DNA of 64,000 nucleotides from DAOMFB01 sp963721385. Its GTDB lineage: Bacteria; Acidobacteriota; Thermoanaerobaculia; UBA5066. The stretch lies in NCBI GenBank assembly GCA_963721385.1, contig CAVRJB010000019.1:558001-622000 (forward strand), read 5' to 3'. Shown here piece by piece: positions 26,444 through 34,127 of this stretch. The position numbers and the translations under genes were made by a program. Below the pieces are notes generated by a model that was not told where the DNA came from, made no database searches, and was given only the letters and a program-made list of their open reading frames with translations. Position 1 is the stretch's first letter. Every line of letters starts with the position of its first letter.

Positions 26444-27638
26444 GGGGGGCGTCCTCGCCCACGCCCGGTCCGGCGATCTCGACCCGGTTTCGTCCGCGGC
26501 GCTTCGCCCGGTAAAGCGCGTGGTCCGCAGCGCGGACGAGCGCCTCGGCGCTGATCGGGTCGCCTGGCGCGGCGGAGGCGACGCCGAAGCTGGAGGTCAC
26601 GGAGATGGCGGGGGCGTCGGCGGGGCGGATCTCCTCGGAGGCGAGGCCGGCACGGAGCCGCTCCGCAAGGGCTGCCGCCTCGCCGACGCTGCAGTCGGGG
26701 AGGGCCACGAGGAACTCTTCGCCGCCATAGCGGCCGACGGAGTCGTTCGGGCGGAGCAGGGCCTGCATCCTCCGGCCCGTCTCGTAGAGCGCCCGATCGC
26801 CGGCCTGGTGGCCGTAGGCGTCGTTGATGTCCTTGAACCAGTCGAGGTCGGCGAGGACGACGGCAAACGGGGCCCCCTGGTGTCTCGCCCGCCGGAGCCC
26901 GCGGTCGACGACGTCGAGGATCGCTCCGCGGTTCCAGAGGCCGGTGACCGTGTCGCGCGTCGCCTGCGTGTGAAGCGCCTCGCGCGATTCCTCGAGCTGG
27001 CGCGTCTTCTCGTTCAGCTCGCGGACGAGGTCGCGGGCGGTGCGAAAGACCTCGTGGAAGCGCCGGCGGAGACGGTCGGCGGGCCGGGCGGAGACGGCGA
27101 CGAAGAGGCAGGTGGACCAGATGAAGAGCGCCTTCAGGAGGCCGGCAGACCAGTCGACCGGAATCCCCGACGCCGCCCGGAGACCGAGCAGGGCGAGCCA
27201 GGCCGCCGTCCCGATCTGGCCGAACCAGAAGACGTGGCCGCTGCCGCGGGAGGCCTGGTTCGCGACGTGGGCGATCGGCAGGAAGAAGAAGAGGCTCGCC
27301 TCGCCCCCCGTCAGCCAGAGGATCGCCCCGATCGGAACGAAGTCGAGCACGAGGAAGAGGAGGCCGGCGCGCGTGTCGGCCGGACCGGGCGGGAGGAAGA
27401 AGTGGACGCCCGAGGAGACGAGCGCGTAGAGGACGGAGAGGACGGCGAGGGCGACGAGGGTCCGGGGCCGGGGCGCGGAGACCGCGGGGCCGGCGAGCGC
27501 CAGCAGGAGGACGATGAAGAGGAAGCCGAAGGCGCGGAGCGCCGGGACCTCGACCGCCCAGAGGCGGCGCTCCCGCTCCCGCTTCCTCCGCACTGCCGAG
27601 CGGGGGTCGAGATCGAAGTCGATCGGTGTTTCGGCCAT
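26427..27638 (-). CDS. Membrane diguanylate cyclase (GGDEF)
   Basis: A 403-residue protein. About six membrane segments (residues 35-190) are followed by a helical linker (LVRELNEKTRQLEESREAL) and a GGDEF domain (about 225-395). The active site reads GGEEF (about residue 303), so it should make cyclic di-GMP. RPND five residues before it is an intact inhibitory site (RxxD) for product feedback. The membrane part may sense an unknown signal. ATG 27638 is the chosen start; GGAGG lies about 15 bases upstream, rather far, and TATCCT 22 bases upstream may be the -10. The frame is open further upstream without support. It overlaps the SRAP gene end by 17 bases, convergently. Confidence 0.9.
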   Translation of the reverse strand: MAETPIDFDLDPRSAVRRKRERERRLWAVEVPALRAFGFLFIVLLLALAGPAVSAPRPRTLVALAVLSVLYALVSSGVHFFLPPGPADTRAGLLFLVLDFVPIGAILWLTGGEASLFFFLPIAHVANQASRGSGHVFWFGQIGTAAWLALLGLRAASGIPVDWSAGLLKALFIWSTCLFVAVSARPADRLRRRFHEVFRTARDLVRELNEKTRQLEESREALHTQATRDTVTGLWNRGAILDVVDRGLRRARHQGAPFAVVLADLDWFKDINDAYGHQAGDRALYETGRRMQALLRPNDSVGRYGGEEFLVALPDCSVGEAAALAERLRAGLASEEIRPADAPAISVTSSFGVASAAPGDPISAEALVRAADHALYRAKRRGRNRVEIAGPGVGEDAPLKSPA

Positions 27639-27693
27639 GTCGAAAGGGTGCGAACCTCCAAGGATAGCCCTGTTGGCCCGGCTCCGATGGCGG

Positions 27694-27699
27694 GAGAAT
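27694..27699 (+). promoter_or_regulatory. -10 element GAGAAT before the VWFA-like gene
   Basis: GAGAAT ends 7 bases before the GTG at 27707. The ATG at 27698 lies inside this element, so 27707 is the better start if the element is used. Confidence 0.4.
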
Positions 27700-27706
27700 G
27701 GCCGCC

Positions 27707-28738
27707 GTGGCGGCGACATGCCTCCTGATCCTCGCTTCGGCCGCGGTGGCCTCCGTTCCGACGCCGCCGGAGCCGCGCGTCAGGAGCGAGGTCCGCGTCG
27801 AGCGGATCGTCCTCGACGCCTGGGTCACGGGGCCGGACGGCGCCGCCGCGCCCGGCCTCTCGGCCGCCGACTTCCGCGTCGCCGTGGACGGGCGGGCGGC
27901 AGAGGTCGAATCGGCCGAATGGATCCCGGCCGATGTCCCCGAGGTCGCGGCCGACATGCCCGCCTCCTCCGGCCCGGCGGCCGCCCCCGGCCAGGCGCCG
28001 CCGCCGCCCGGGAGGGTCCTCGTCGTCTTCGTGCAGGGAGACATCGGGCGCTACCGGACGAAGGGGACGATGCACGCAGGGCAGCACCTCGACCCGTTCC
28101 TCGACTCCCTCCTCCCGTCGGACCGCGTAGCCGTGGTCTCTTTCGTTTCGCATCTCAAACTCCGCGTCGACTTCACGAACGACCGGGCGGCCATCCGCGA
28201 GGCGTTCTTCGCGTCGCTCTATCACACGCCGCCCGGGGTCGCGCCCGCGCCGACGGATCCCGCGCTCTCCCTCGGGCGGAGTCTCGACGCGCGCGACGCG
28301 GCGGAGGCGACGTCGGTCGACCGGGCGCTCGAGCTCGTGGCGAAGGCCCTCGCCCCGATCCCGGGCGGCAAGGCCATCGTCTTTTTCGGCTGGGGTTTTC
28401 GGGTCGACCGGAGCCCGCGGGAGCACCGCGAGCACGTGAAGGCGCTCGCGGCGATCGAGAAGGCGCGCGTCACGGTCTTCACGCTGGACGTGACGCTGGC
28501 GGACTGGCATACGCTCGAGGAGGAGATGAAGCAGGTCTCCGAGGAGACGGGCGGCACCTACGAGTCCCTCTACCTGTTTCCGTCGGGGGCCGTCCGGCGG
28601 CTCTCGCGGCGCCTCGCGGGGCGCTACGTCCTCGTCTGCGTCCGGCCCGAGCTCCCGCGGGGCGTCCACCGCGTTTCGGTCGATCTCGAGGGCCGGGCCT
28701 GGAGCGTGACGGCGCGGACGTACACTGTGGACCCTTGA
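27707..28738 (+). CDS. VWFA-related exported protein, Acidobacteria type
   Basis: About 343 residues with a signal peptide. After it comes RVERIVLDAWVTGPDGAA and LSAADFRVAVDGR, the opening typical of the VWFA-related domain (TIGR03436-like) that is expanded in Acidobacteria. The core VWFA-like fold includes VLVVFVQGD, FLDSLLPSDRVAVVSFVSHLKLRVDFT and a late KAIVFFGWGF strand. The metal-site DxSxS motif is not intact; VFVQGDIGR stands in its place. Role unknown; related to the two proteins at 34121-37082. The start is ambiguous: ATG 27698 or GTG 27707. The lipoprotein start overlaps its stop codon. Confidence 0.75.
   Translation: MAATCLLILASAAVASVPTPPEPRVRSEVRVERIVLDAWVTGPDGAAAPGLSAADFRVAVDGRAAEVESAEWIPADVPEVAADMPASSGPAAAPGQAPPPPGRVLVVFVQGDIGRYRTKGTMHAGQHLDPFLDSLLPSDRVAVVSFVSHLKLRVDFTNDRAAIREAFFASLYHTPPGVAPAPTDPALSLGRSLDARDAAEATSVDRALELVAKALAPIPGGKAIVFFGWGFRVDRSPREHREHVKALAAIEKARVTVFTLDVTLADWHTLEEEMKQVSEETGGTYESLYLFPSGAVRRLSRRLAGRYVLVCVRPELPRGVHRVSVDLEGRAWSVTARTYTVDP
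28721..28726 (+). promoter_or_regulatory. -10 element TACACT before the lipoprotein gene
   Basis: TACACT ends 8 bases before the TTG at 28735 and lies inside the coding end of the VWFA-like gene. It would give a leaderless message. Confidence 0.4.
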
Positions 28739-29259
28739 ACGGTCGCCGCCTCGCCCCGCTCGCCCTTCTCGTCCTTGCCGGCTGCGCTTCCGGGCCTTCG
28801 ACGTCGGCCGCGGCGCCGCAGCGCCTCGTCCTCGTGGAGGTGGAGGGAAAGGCGAGCGAGACGGACGTCTTCGTCTCCCGCTTCCTCGACGCCCTTTCCG
28901 TGCGCGGGTTCGGTCTCGTCACGGACGCGCGCCTCGCGGGCGGGACGCTCGCGACCGTGCGGGACGCCTCGTCGAGCGCCGCCGGGAGGTTCCGCGAACT
29001 CTACCCGGGCGACGCCTACGTGGGCGTCACGGTCCCGCCCTGCCAGGCGGTCCGGGTCCGCTCGGGGGTGGCCGACATCGAATGCGTCGCGACGGTGAGG
29101 GTCCTCTCGCCCTCCGGCGCGTCACTCGGCGAGTTCCAGTCGAAGGGGGAGAACGCGACCGGCCTCGGGACGAGCCGGGAGACCGGCCCCGACGTCGAGG
29201 CGTTGCGCGACGCGGCCGAAAAGGCGGCGAAGAAGCTGGCGGCCCTTCTCGGGCGCTGA
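28735..29259 (+). CDS. Lipoprotein of unknown function
   Basis: A 174-residue protein with a lipoprotein signal peptide (RRLAPLALLVLAGC; lipobox LAGC, lipidated Cys at residue 17). The mature part starts with a Ser/Ala-rich linker and then a compact alpha/beta-looking domain (RLVLVEVEGKASETDVFVSRFLDAL). The two remaining Cys residues (PPCQAVR and DIECVA) may pair. I do not recognise the family; the layout resembles small outer-membrane lipoproteins with a flavodoxin-like or TolB-N-like domain. The TTG start overlaps the stop codon of the VWFA-like gene, so the two are probably expressed together. The chosen start gives a proper n-region with two Arg. Confidence 0.7.
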   Translation: MNGRRLAPLALLVLAGCASGPSTSAAAPQRLVLVEVEGKASETDVFVSRFLDALSVRGFGLVTDARLAGGTLATVRDASSSAAGRFRELYPGDAYVGVTVPPCQAVRVRSGVADIECVATVRVLSPSGASLGEFQSKGENATGLGTSRETGPDVEALRDAAEKAAKKLAALLGR

Positions 29260-29341
29260 AACGCCAGGGTTCGGGTCTGGTTCATCTGAATCATCGAAGG
29301 GGCAGGCCCCGCGGAAGAGACTCTGCCACCGGAGGTTGCTC

Positions 29342-31111
29342 ATGCCTTCACGGGAACTCACTCTGGGAATCGTCGGTTCAGGCGGCGATGGCGTCATCAC
29401 CGTCGGCGACATCGTCTCGCAGGCCGCCGCGTTCGAAGGTCTGAACGTCATCAAGACGGAGGCGTACGGGCCGCAGATCCGGGGCGGCGAGTCGTCGTGC
29501 AACGTCCGGATCGCCGAGAAGCCGATCGAGGCGCAGGCTGACAAGGTCGACGTCCTCGTCGTCTTCAACTGGGCCGACTACGGGCGGTTCAAGGGAGAGC
29601 TGGTCCCGGCCGACGACGCGCTGGTTTTCTACGAGGCCTCCGATCCGACGCCGGTTCCGGAGGGTTTCGCCGAGACGGCGAAGCGAATTCCGGTCCCCTT
29701 CGTCCAGCTCGCGACCGATTCGGCCGGGACGAAGGCGGCGAAGAACATCGTGACGCTGGGGCTTCTCTCGGCGCTCTTCAACGTGGCCGAGGCGGCGGTC
29801 CGCGCGGCCCTCACGAAGAAGTTCAGCGGCAAGAAGGCGGGCCTCCTCGAGGCGAACCTGAAGGGGTTCGAGGCGGGAATCGCCCACGCGCGCTCGCTGA
29901 ACGGCGTCGCGGAGCAGAAACGGCTCACGTACACGAAGGGGAAGCCCAAGGTTCTCCTCTCGGGCAACGAGGCGTGCGCCATCGGCGCCGTTCATGCCGG
30001 GTGCCGCTTCTTCGCGGGCTACCCGATCACCCCTTCCTCCGAGGTGCTTCACCTCCTCTCGGAGTGGCTCCCGCGCGTCAACGGCTCGGTCGTCCAGACG
30101 GAGGACGAGCTCGCCGCGATCGGCGCCGTCGTCGGAGCCTCGTTCGCCGGCGTCAAGTCGATGACCTCCACCTCGGGGCCCGGCCTCTCGCTGATGACCG
30201 AGACGCTCGGCCTCTCGGCGATGGCCGAGGTTCCCGCCGTCGTCTGGAATGTCCAGCGCGGCGGCCCCTCGACGGGCCTTCCGACGAAAAGCGAACAGTC
30301 GGACCTCTTCCAGGGCGTGTTCGCCGGGCACGGCGACGCTCCGCGCGTCGTCCTCGCGGCCGAGGACGTCGAGACGTGCTTCCACGCCACGGTGGACGCC
30401 TTCAACATCGCCGAGGAGTACCAGATTCCCGTCATCGTTCTCGCCGACCAGGCCATCGCCCAGCGCCGCGAGACGGTCAGCCCCGAGGCCTTCACCCACG
30501 CCGTCGTGAACCGCCGGGTGCCGAAGCCGGACGAGATGACGCCCTACCAGCGGTACAAGGAGACCGCCGACGGAGTGTCGCCGATGTCCTCTCCCGGGAT
30601 GAAGGAAGGGATCTACCAGACGAACGGCCTCGAGCACGACGAGGCGGCCCGCCCCAACTCCATGCACCTCATGCACGAACGGATGAGCGCCAAGCGCTAC
30701 CGGAAGCTCCGTCCCATCCGGGACAAGTACCACGACTTCTACCGGATGGGGCCCGAGAAGGCCGACCTCGGCATCCTCTGCTGGGGCTCGTCGAAAGGCC
30801 CGGTCAAGGAGGCCGTCGAGGCGGCGAACGCCCGGGGCCAGAAGGTCGCCGCCTTCGCCCCGAAGGTGATTTACCCGTTCCCGAAGGCCCCCTTCCTCGA
30901 GTTCCTGAACAGCGTCAAGCAGGTCCTCGTCATCGAGATCTCCTACGCCGCCCAGTTCTACAAGTACGTCAGGACCTTCGTCGACCTCCCTGAAGGGCGC
31001 GTGAAGGTCTTCGCCCGCTCGGGCGGCAAGAACCTGACGGTCCCCGAGGTCGAAGAGCTGATCAAGAAGTCGCTGACCGACAAGCTGATGCGCGAGGAGG
31101 TGCCGATTTGA
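29342..31111 (+). CDS. korA: 2-oxoacid:ferredoxin oxidoreductase, fused gamma-alpha subunit
   Basis: A 589-residue subunit. The N-terminal gamma domain (LGIVGSGGDGVITVGDIV, then AYGPQIRGGESSCNVRI) is fused to the alpha (pyrimidine-binding) domain (GNEACAIGAVHAGCRFFAGYPITPSSEV, then TSTSGPGLSLMTE). This layout is normal for KorA-type 2-oxoglutarate or related oxidoreductases that decarboxylate a 2-oxoacid to an acyl-CoA and reduce ferredoxin. Substrate choice cannot be read from sequence alone. A GGAGG 6 bases before ATG 29342 sets the start; an upstream TTG is discarded. The beta subunit start overlaps the stop by 4 bases. No ferredoxin or delta subunit is encoded alongside. Confidence 0.9.
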   Translation: MPSRELTLGIVGSGGDGVITVGDIVSQAAAFEGLNVIKTEAYGPQIRGGESSCNVRIAEKPIEAQADKVDVLVVFNWADYGRFKGELVPADDALVFYEASDPTPVPEGFAETAKRIPVPFVQLATDSAGTKAAKNIVTLGLLSALFNVAEAAVRAALTKKFSGKKAGLLEANLKGFEAGIAHARSLNGVAEQKRLTYTKGKPKVLLSGNEACAIGAVHAGCRFFAGYPITPSSEVLHLLSEWLPRVNGSVVQTEDELAAIGAVVGASFAGVKSMTSTSGPGLSLMTETLGLSAMAEVPAVVWNVQRGGPSTGLPTKSEQSDLFQGVFAGHGDAPRVVLAAEDVETCFHATVDAFNIAEEYQIPVIVLADQAIAQRRETVSPEAFTHAVVNRRVPKPDEMTPYQRYKETADGVSPMSSPGMKEGIYQTNGLEHDEAARPNSMHLMHERMSAKRYRKLRPIRDKYHDFYRMGPEKADLGILCWGSSKGPVKEAVEAANARGQKVAAFAPKVIYPFPKAPFLEFLNSVKQVLVIEISYAAQFYKYVRTFVDLPEGRVKVFARSGGKNLTVPEVEELIKKSLTDKLMREEVPI

Positions 31112-31983
31112 GCGCCACGGTTCCCGCTTTCACCGTCGCCGACTACAAGACCGACCTGAAGCCCGTCTGGTGCGCGGGCTGCGGCGACTTCGGCGCCCTG
31201 ACCGCCCTCTACCGCGCCATGGCCGAGCGGCAGTGGAAGCCGTGGGAGACGGTCGTCCTCTCCGGCATCGGCTGCTCCTCGCGCCTCCCCGGCTACGTCT
31301 CGACGTACGGCTTCAATGGCATCCACGGCCGCGCGCTGACGCTGGCGACCGGCGTCAAGGTCTCCCGCCCCGAGCTGAACGTGGTGGCAATCGGCGGCGA
31401 CGGCGACGGCCTCGCCATCGGCGGCAACCACTTCCTTCACGCGGCCCGCCGCAACCTCGACCTGACCTATCTCCTGATGGACAACGAGATCTACGGCCTG
31501 ACGAAGGGCCAGGTGGCGCCGACGACGCCGACGGGCGACAAGACGAAGTCGACGTACTACGGCAACCCCGAGCGCCCGTTCGACCCGTGCGAGCTCGCGA
31601 TCTCGTTCGGGGCGACGTGGGTCGGGCGCGCGTTCTCGGGCGACGTCAAGGGGACCGTGGACCTGATCACGAAGGCACTCGGCCACCACGGCTTCGCCTT
31701 CCTGAACGTCATGTCGCCGTGCGTCACGTGGCGCGGCGACGACCAGTTCAAGACCCTCAAGGCGAAGGCGAAGAACATCCCGGAGGGGCACGACCGGACC
31801 TCCCGCGCGGCCGCGCAGACCTACACGCGCGAGACCGACGTCATGTCGCTCGGCATCCTGTACGAGGTGCAGGGCCCTTCGTTCATCGACCAGCTCTCCG
31901 AGATCAAGGTTCGCGCCCGATCGAAGCAGGCCAAGGAGCCGACGACGGACGACATCGTCCGCTCGTTCCTGCCGAAGCTGTAG
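31108..31983 (+). CDS. korB: 2-oxoacid:ferredoxin oxidoreductase, beta subunit
   Basis: Thiamine-diphosphate-binding subunit of 291 residues. VWCAGCGDFGAL at the N-terminus supplies two of the Cys ligands of the 4Fe-4S cluster, GIGCSSRLPGY a third, and a conserved Cys in the second half (MSPCVTWRG) the fourth. GGDGDGLAIGGNH is the ThDP/Mg motif. It pairs with the alpha subunit upstream. The start is TTG overlapping the korA stop (TTGA), with GAGGAGG upstream. The C-terminal segment after residue 210 is the usual tail of Kor-type beta subunits. Reaction: oxidative decarboxylation of a 2-oxoacid, probably 2-oxoglutarate in the TCA cycle (fumC lies 5 kb away). Confidence 0.92.
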   Translation: MSATVPAFTVADYKTDLKPVWCAGCGDFGALTALYRAMAERQWKPWETVVLSGIGCSSRLPGYVSTYGFNGIHGRALTLATGVKVSRPELNVVAIGGDGDGLAIGGNHFLHAARRNLDLTYLLMDNEIYGLTKGQVAPTTPTGDKTKSTYYGNPERPFDPCELAISFGATWVGRAFSGDVKGTVDLITKALGHHGFAFLNVMSPCVTWRGDDQFKTLKAKAKNIPEGHDRTSRAAAQTYTRETDVMSLGILYEVQGPSFIDQLSEIKVRARSKQAKEPTTDDIVRSFLPKL

Positions 31984-32014
31984 CGCCAAGAGAGCCCCGT
32001 TTTCCCCCATGCGG

Positions 32015-32036
32015 CGGTCCGGAGAGAATCGGACCG
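32015..32036. promoter_or_regulatory. Inverted repeat around a -10 element before the pseudopilin operon
   Basis: CGGTCCG (32015-32021) and CGGACCG (32030-32036) form a perfect 7-base inverted repeat with an 8-base centre that contains GAGAAT (32024-32029). GAGAAT ends 11 bases before the ATG at 32041. The repeat could be an operator or a weak terminator of korAB, though no T-run follows. Both readings are inference. Confidence 0.35.
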
Positions 32037-32040
32037 TCGC

Positions 32041-32442
32041 ATGTGCTATTCGGGACCCTCCCGCCGCGGGACGAGCCTCGTCGAGGCGCTCGTCGCCCTC
32101 CTGATCCTCGGGTTCGTCCTGACGATGGGGGCGGGCTTTTTCGTGCGCCAGAGGGAGTTGTCGCGAGACCGGCTGGACCGGGAGAAGGCGCTTCGCGCCC
32201 TCGCGACGGAGTGGGTCTTCCTCCGGACGGCGCCGAAGGGGGAGCTGATTCCGCGGGAGAAGGCGACGTTCGTCGGGCCGGGCGAATGGATCGACTCGCT
32301 CGACCCGAGGCGGCCGACGCTATCGCTCAGCCCGACGCCGTACGCGGATCTCTACGCCGTCCGGCTCGAGATCGGGTTCGGAAAAACGGGAGGGCGCCGG
32401 ATCGTGCAGGAGGGATGGGTGTACGCCGGGGCAGGACGATGA
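32041..32442 (+). CDS. Type IV pilin-like / pseudopilin protein 1 (PilV/GspI-like)
   Basis: A 133-residue protein with a class III (prepilin) signal: GTSLVEALVALLILGFVLTMGAGFF, with cleavage expected between Gly and Thr and Glu at mature position 5. The short C-terminal part is basic and beta-rich. First gene of a three-gene operon of small prepilin-like proteins whose frames overlap (ATGA, GTGA). The set resembles minor pilins or minor pseudopilins that prime a type IV pilus or type II secretion pseudopilus. No pilus motor or secretin is encoded in the window, so the machine must be elsewhere. Confidence 0.8.
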   Translation: MCYSGPSRRGTSLVEALVALLILGFVLTMGAGFFVRQRELSRDRLDREKALRALATEWVFLRTAPKGELIPREKATFVGPGEWIDSLDPRRPTLSLSPTPYADLYAVRLEIGFGKTGGRRIVQEGWVYAGAGR

Positions 32443-32927
32443 TGCCGGCGTCGCGCGTGCGCGGAGTCTCCCTCGTCGAGTCGGTGGTCGTCCTGATGAT
32501 CGGCGTCGTCCTCCTCTTCTCGCTCTGGCCCGTCGCGACGGGGCTTCTGAGGCAGCAGGGACGTCTCTCGGCCAAAGAGCTCTCGGTCGAGAGCTTCCCG
32601 TTCCTCTACGAGCACCTCGCGGCCGACTTCTCGCGCGCGGCGGGCGTCCTCGTCGAGCCTGAGATCGAGAGCCCGTCGTTCCGCCTGATCCTCCTTCCGG
32701 GCGAACCGGACGGGCCCGAGGTCCGGTGGCAGTTCGCGCACTCCCTCGTGCGGCGGCTCGTGGCGGGAGACGAGCCGTCGGCGAGGAGCTGGACGCTGGA
32801 CGGAACACTCTCGCTCCGGCGCGACGACCTCTCATACGGCCGGTGCGTTCTCGCGTACGAGCGCCCCGGCGAGGCGCCCGAGCTGCTCGCGTTCCGGCCG
32901 GGGCGCGGCGGGGGAATGGGACCGTGA
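32439..32927 (+). CDS. Type IV pilin-like / pseudopilin protein 2 (PilW/GspJ-like)
   Basis: A 162-residue protein. The prepilin motif is GVSLVESVVVLMIGVVLLFSLWPV with Glu at mature position 5. The globular part includes ELSVESFPFLYEHLAADFSRAAG, as in PilW/GspJ proteins, where residues after the helix form a beta-rich domain. The ATG at 32439 overlaps the stop of protein 1; a second ATG follows at once (32442). The next gene starts inside its stop codon. Together with its neighbours it is probably one translational unit. Confidence 0.78.
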   Translation: MMPASRVRGVSLVESVVVLMIGVVLLFSLWPVATGLLRQQGRLSAKELSVESFPFLYEHLAADFSRAAGVLVEPEIESPSFRLILLPGEPDGPEVRWQFAHSLVRRLVAGDEPSARSWTLDGTLSLRRDDLSYGRCVLAYERPGEAPELLAFRPGRGGGMGP

Positions 32928-33337
32928 GGCGCGGGACCGCGCTCCTCGCGGCGCTGGTCGTCCTGACGCTCCTCCTCCTCGTCATGGGCGTCATGGCCCG
33001 ACTCCTCTTCGACGACCTCGGCGCGACGCGACGGCGCGGGAACGTGATGTATGCAGCGGAGCTCGCGCGGTCCGGGATCGCGTGGGCGAAGGGAGCGATG
33101 GCGTCGGGGCACGCGCTCCAGCCCGAGACGTTGAAAGTCGCCGGGGGAGAGGTGGACATTCGGGTCGACACGCAGGACGACGGCCTGAAGATCGTTTCGA
33201 CGGGGCGGGTCGTCTCGGGAAGGAGGGTCCTTGCGACGCGCGAGGAGAAGCTCGACGTCGGAACGCCGGTCCGGCACGTCGACTCTCCGCCAGCGCCTCC
33301 CGTCGTATCGGCCGAAGAACCCGCTGTGGTGGAATGA
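32924..33337 (+). CDS. Type IV pilus-associated protein 3 (PilX/GspK-like)
   Basis: A 137-residue protein with an N-terminal membrane helix (GTALLAALVVLTLLLLVMGVMARLLF) that resembles PilX/GspK starts: Gly before a Thr/Ala stretch, without the Glu5 of true pilins. Lack of Glu5 is typical of GspK, which caps the pseudopilus tip. The soluble part is short (about 100 residues) and ends in a Pro/Val/Glu-rich tail. GTG start overlaps the stop of protein 2 (GTGA). The NRDE gene follows 7 bases later. Confidence 0.72.
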   Translation: MRRGTALLAALVVLTLLLLVMGVMARLLFDDLGATRRRGNVMYAAELARSGIAWAKGAMASGHALQPETLKVAGGEVDIRVDTQDDGLKIVSTGRVVSGRRVLATREEKLDVGTPVRHVDSPPAPPVVSAEEPAVVE

Positions 33338-33344
33338 CGCCGCC

Positions 33345-34127
33345 ATGTGTCTCGTCGTCTTCGCCTGGAAGGTGCGCCCCGACCTGACCCTCGCCGTCGG
33401 CGCGAACCGGGACGAGTTCCATCGGCGGCCCACCGCGCGCGCGGCCTTCTGGCTCGAGGCGCCGGACGTTCTCGCCGGGCGGGACCTCGAGGCGGATGGA
33501 ACCTGGATGGGCGTGACGCGCTCCGGGCGCGTCGCCTTCCTGACGAATCACCGGGATCCTCCGTCGCACCGCGGCGGCGCCCCCTCGCGCGGGGCTCTCG
33601 TGGCGGAGTTTCTGAGGGGGGAAGAGAGCCCCGGGGGTTTTCTTCGAAGGAAGGAAGTCGAGGCCGGGCTTTACAACGGCTTCCACCTCGTGGTGGGAAA
33701 CCTCTCGGAGCTCTGGTACTTCACGAACACGGACGGCTCCATCAGGCAGCTCGCACCGGGGATTCACGGGCTATCGAATGGGCCGCTCGACGACCCGTGG
33801 CCAAAGACGGTCCGCTCGAAAGAGCGGCTCGAGCGGCTCCTCACCGGCAGGACACCGGAGCCCGCCGCCCTTCTCGACCTGCTCGCCGACCGGGAGCGGG
33901 CCAGCGACGAAAGCCTCCCCTCGACCGGCGTCCCTCTCGATTGGGAGCGGCTTCTCTCCGCGCCGTTCGTGGAAGGCGTGAGTTACGGCACACGCTCCTC
34001 GACGGCCCTCCTCGTGACGCCGGCGGGCGTCCGGTTCGTCGAGCGGACGTTCGAGACGGGCCTGCCGACTCCGCCCGACGTCGATCTCTCGTTCGTCCTC
34101 GACGCGCCCCTCGCGCCGGCTCAGTAG
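33345..34127 (+). CDS. NRDE family protein (TANGO2-like)
   Basis: A 260-residue protein. It begins MCLVVFAW and has the name-giving ANRDEFHRRP motif, then DVLAGRDLEADGTWMGV, FLTNHRDP and YNGFHLVVG. All are family landmarks of the NRDE/TANGO2 group, which has an N-terminal-nucleophile-like fold with Cys2 as candidate nucleophile. The biochemical role is unknown; the human homologue affects lipid and heme handling. ATG 33345 is the start because Cys must be residue 2. TGGAAT lies 9 bases before it. It ends 7 bases inside the convergent VWFA-like gene. Confidence 0.9.
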   Translation: MCLVVFAWKVRPDLTLAVGANRDEFHRRPTARAAFWLEAPDVLAGRDLEADGTWMGVTRSGRVAFLTNHRDPPSHRGGAPSRGALVAEFLRGEESPGGFLRRKEVEAGLYNGFHLVVGNLSELWYFTNTDGSIRQLAPGIHGLSNGPLDDPWPKTVRSKERLERLLTGRTPEPAALLDLLADRERASDESLPSTGVPLDWERLLSAPFVEGVSYGTRSSTALLVTPAGVRFVERTFETGLPTPPDVDLSFVLDAPLAPAQ

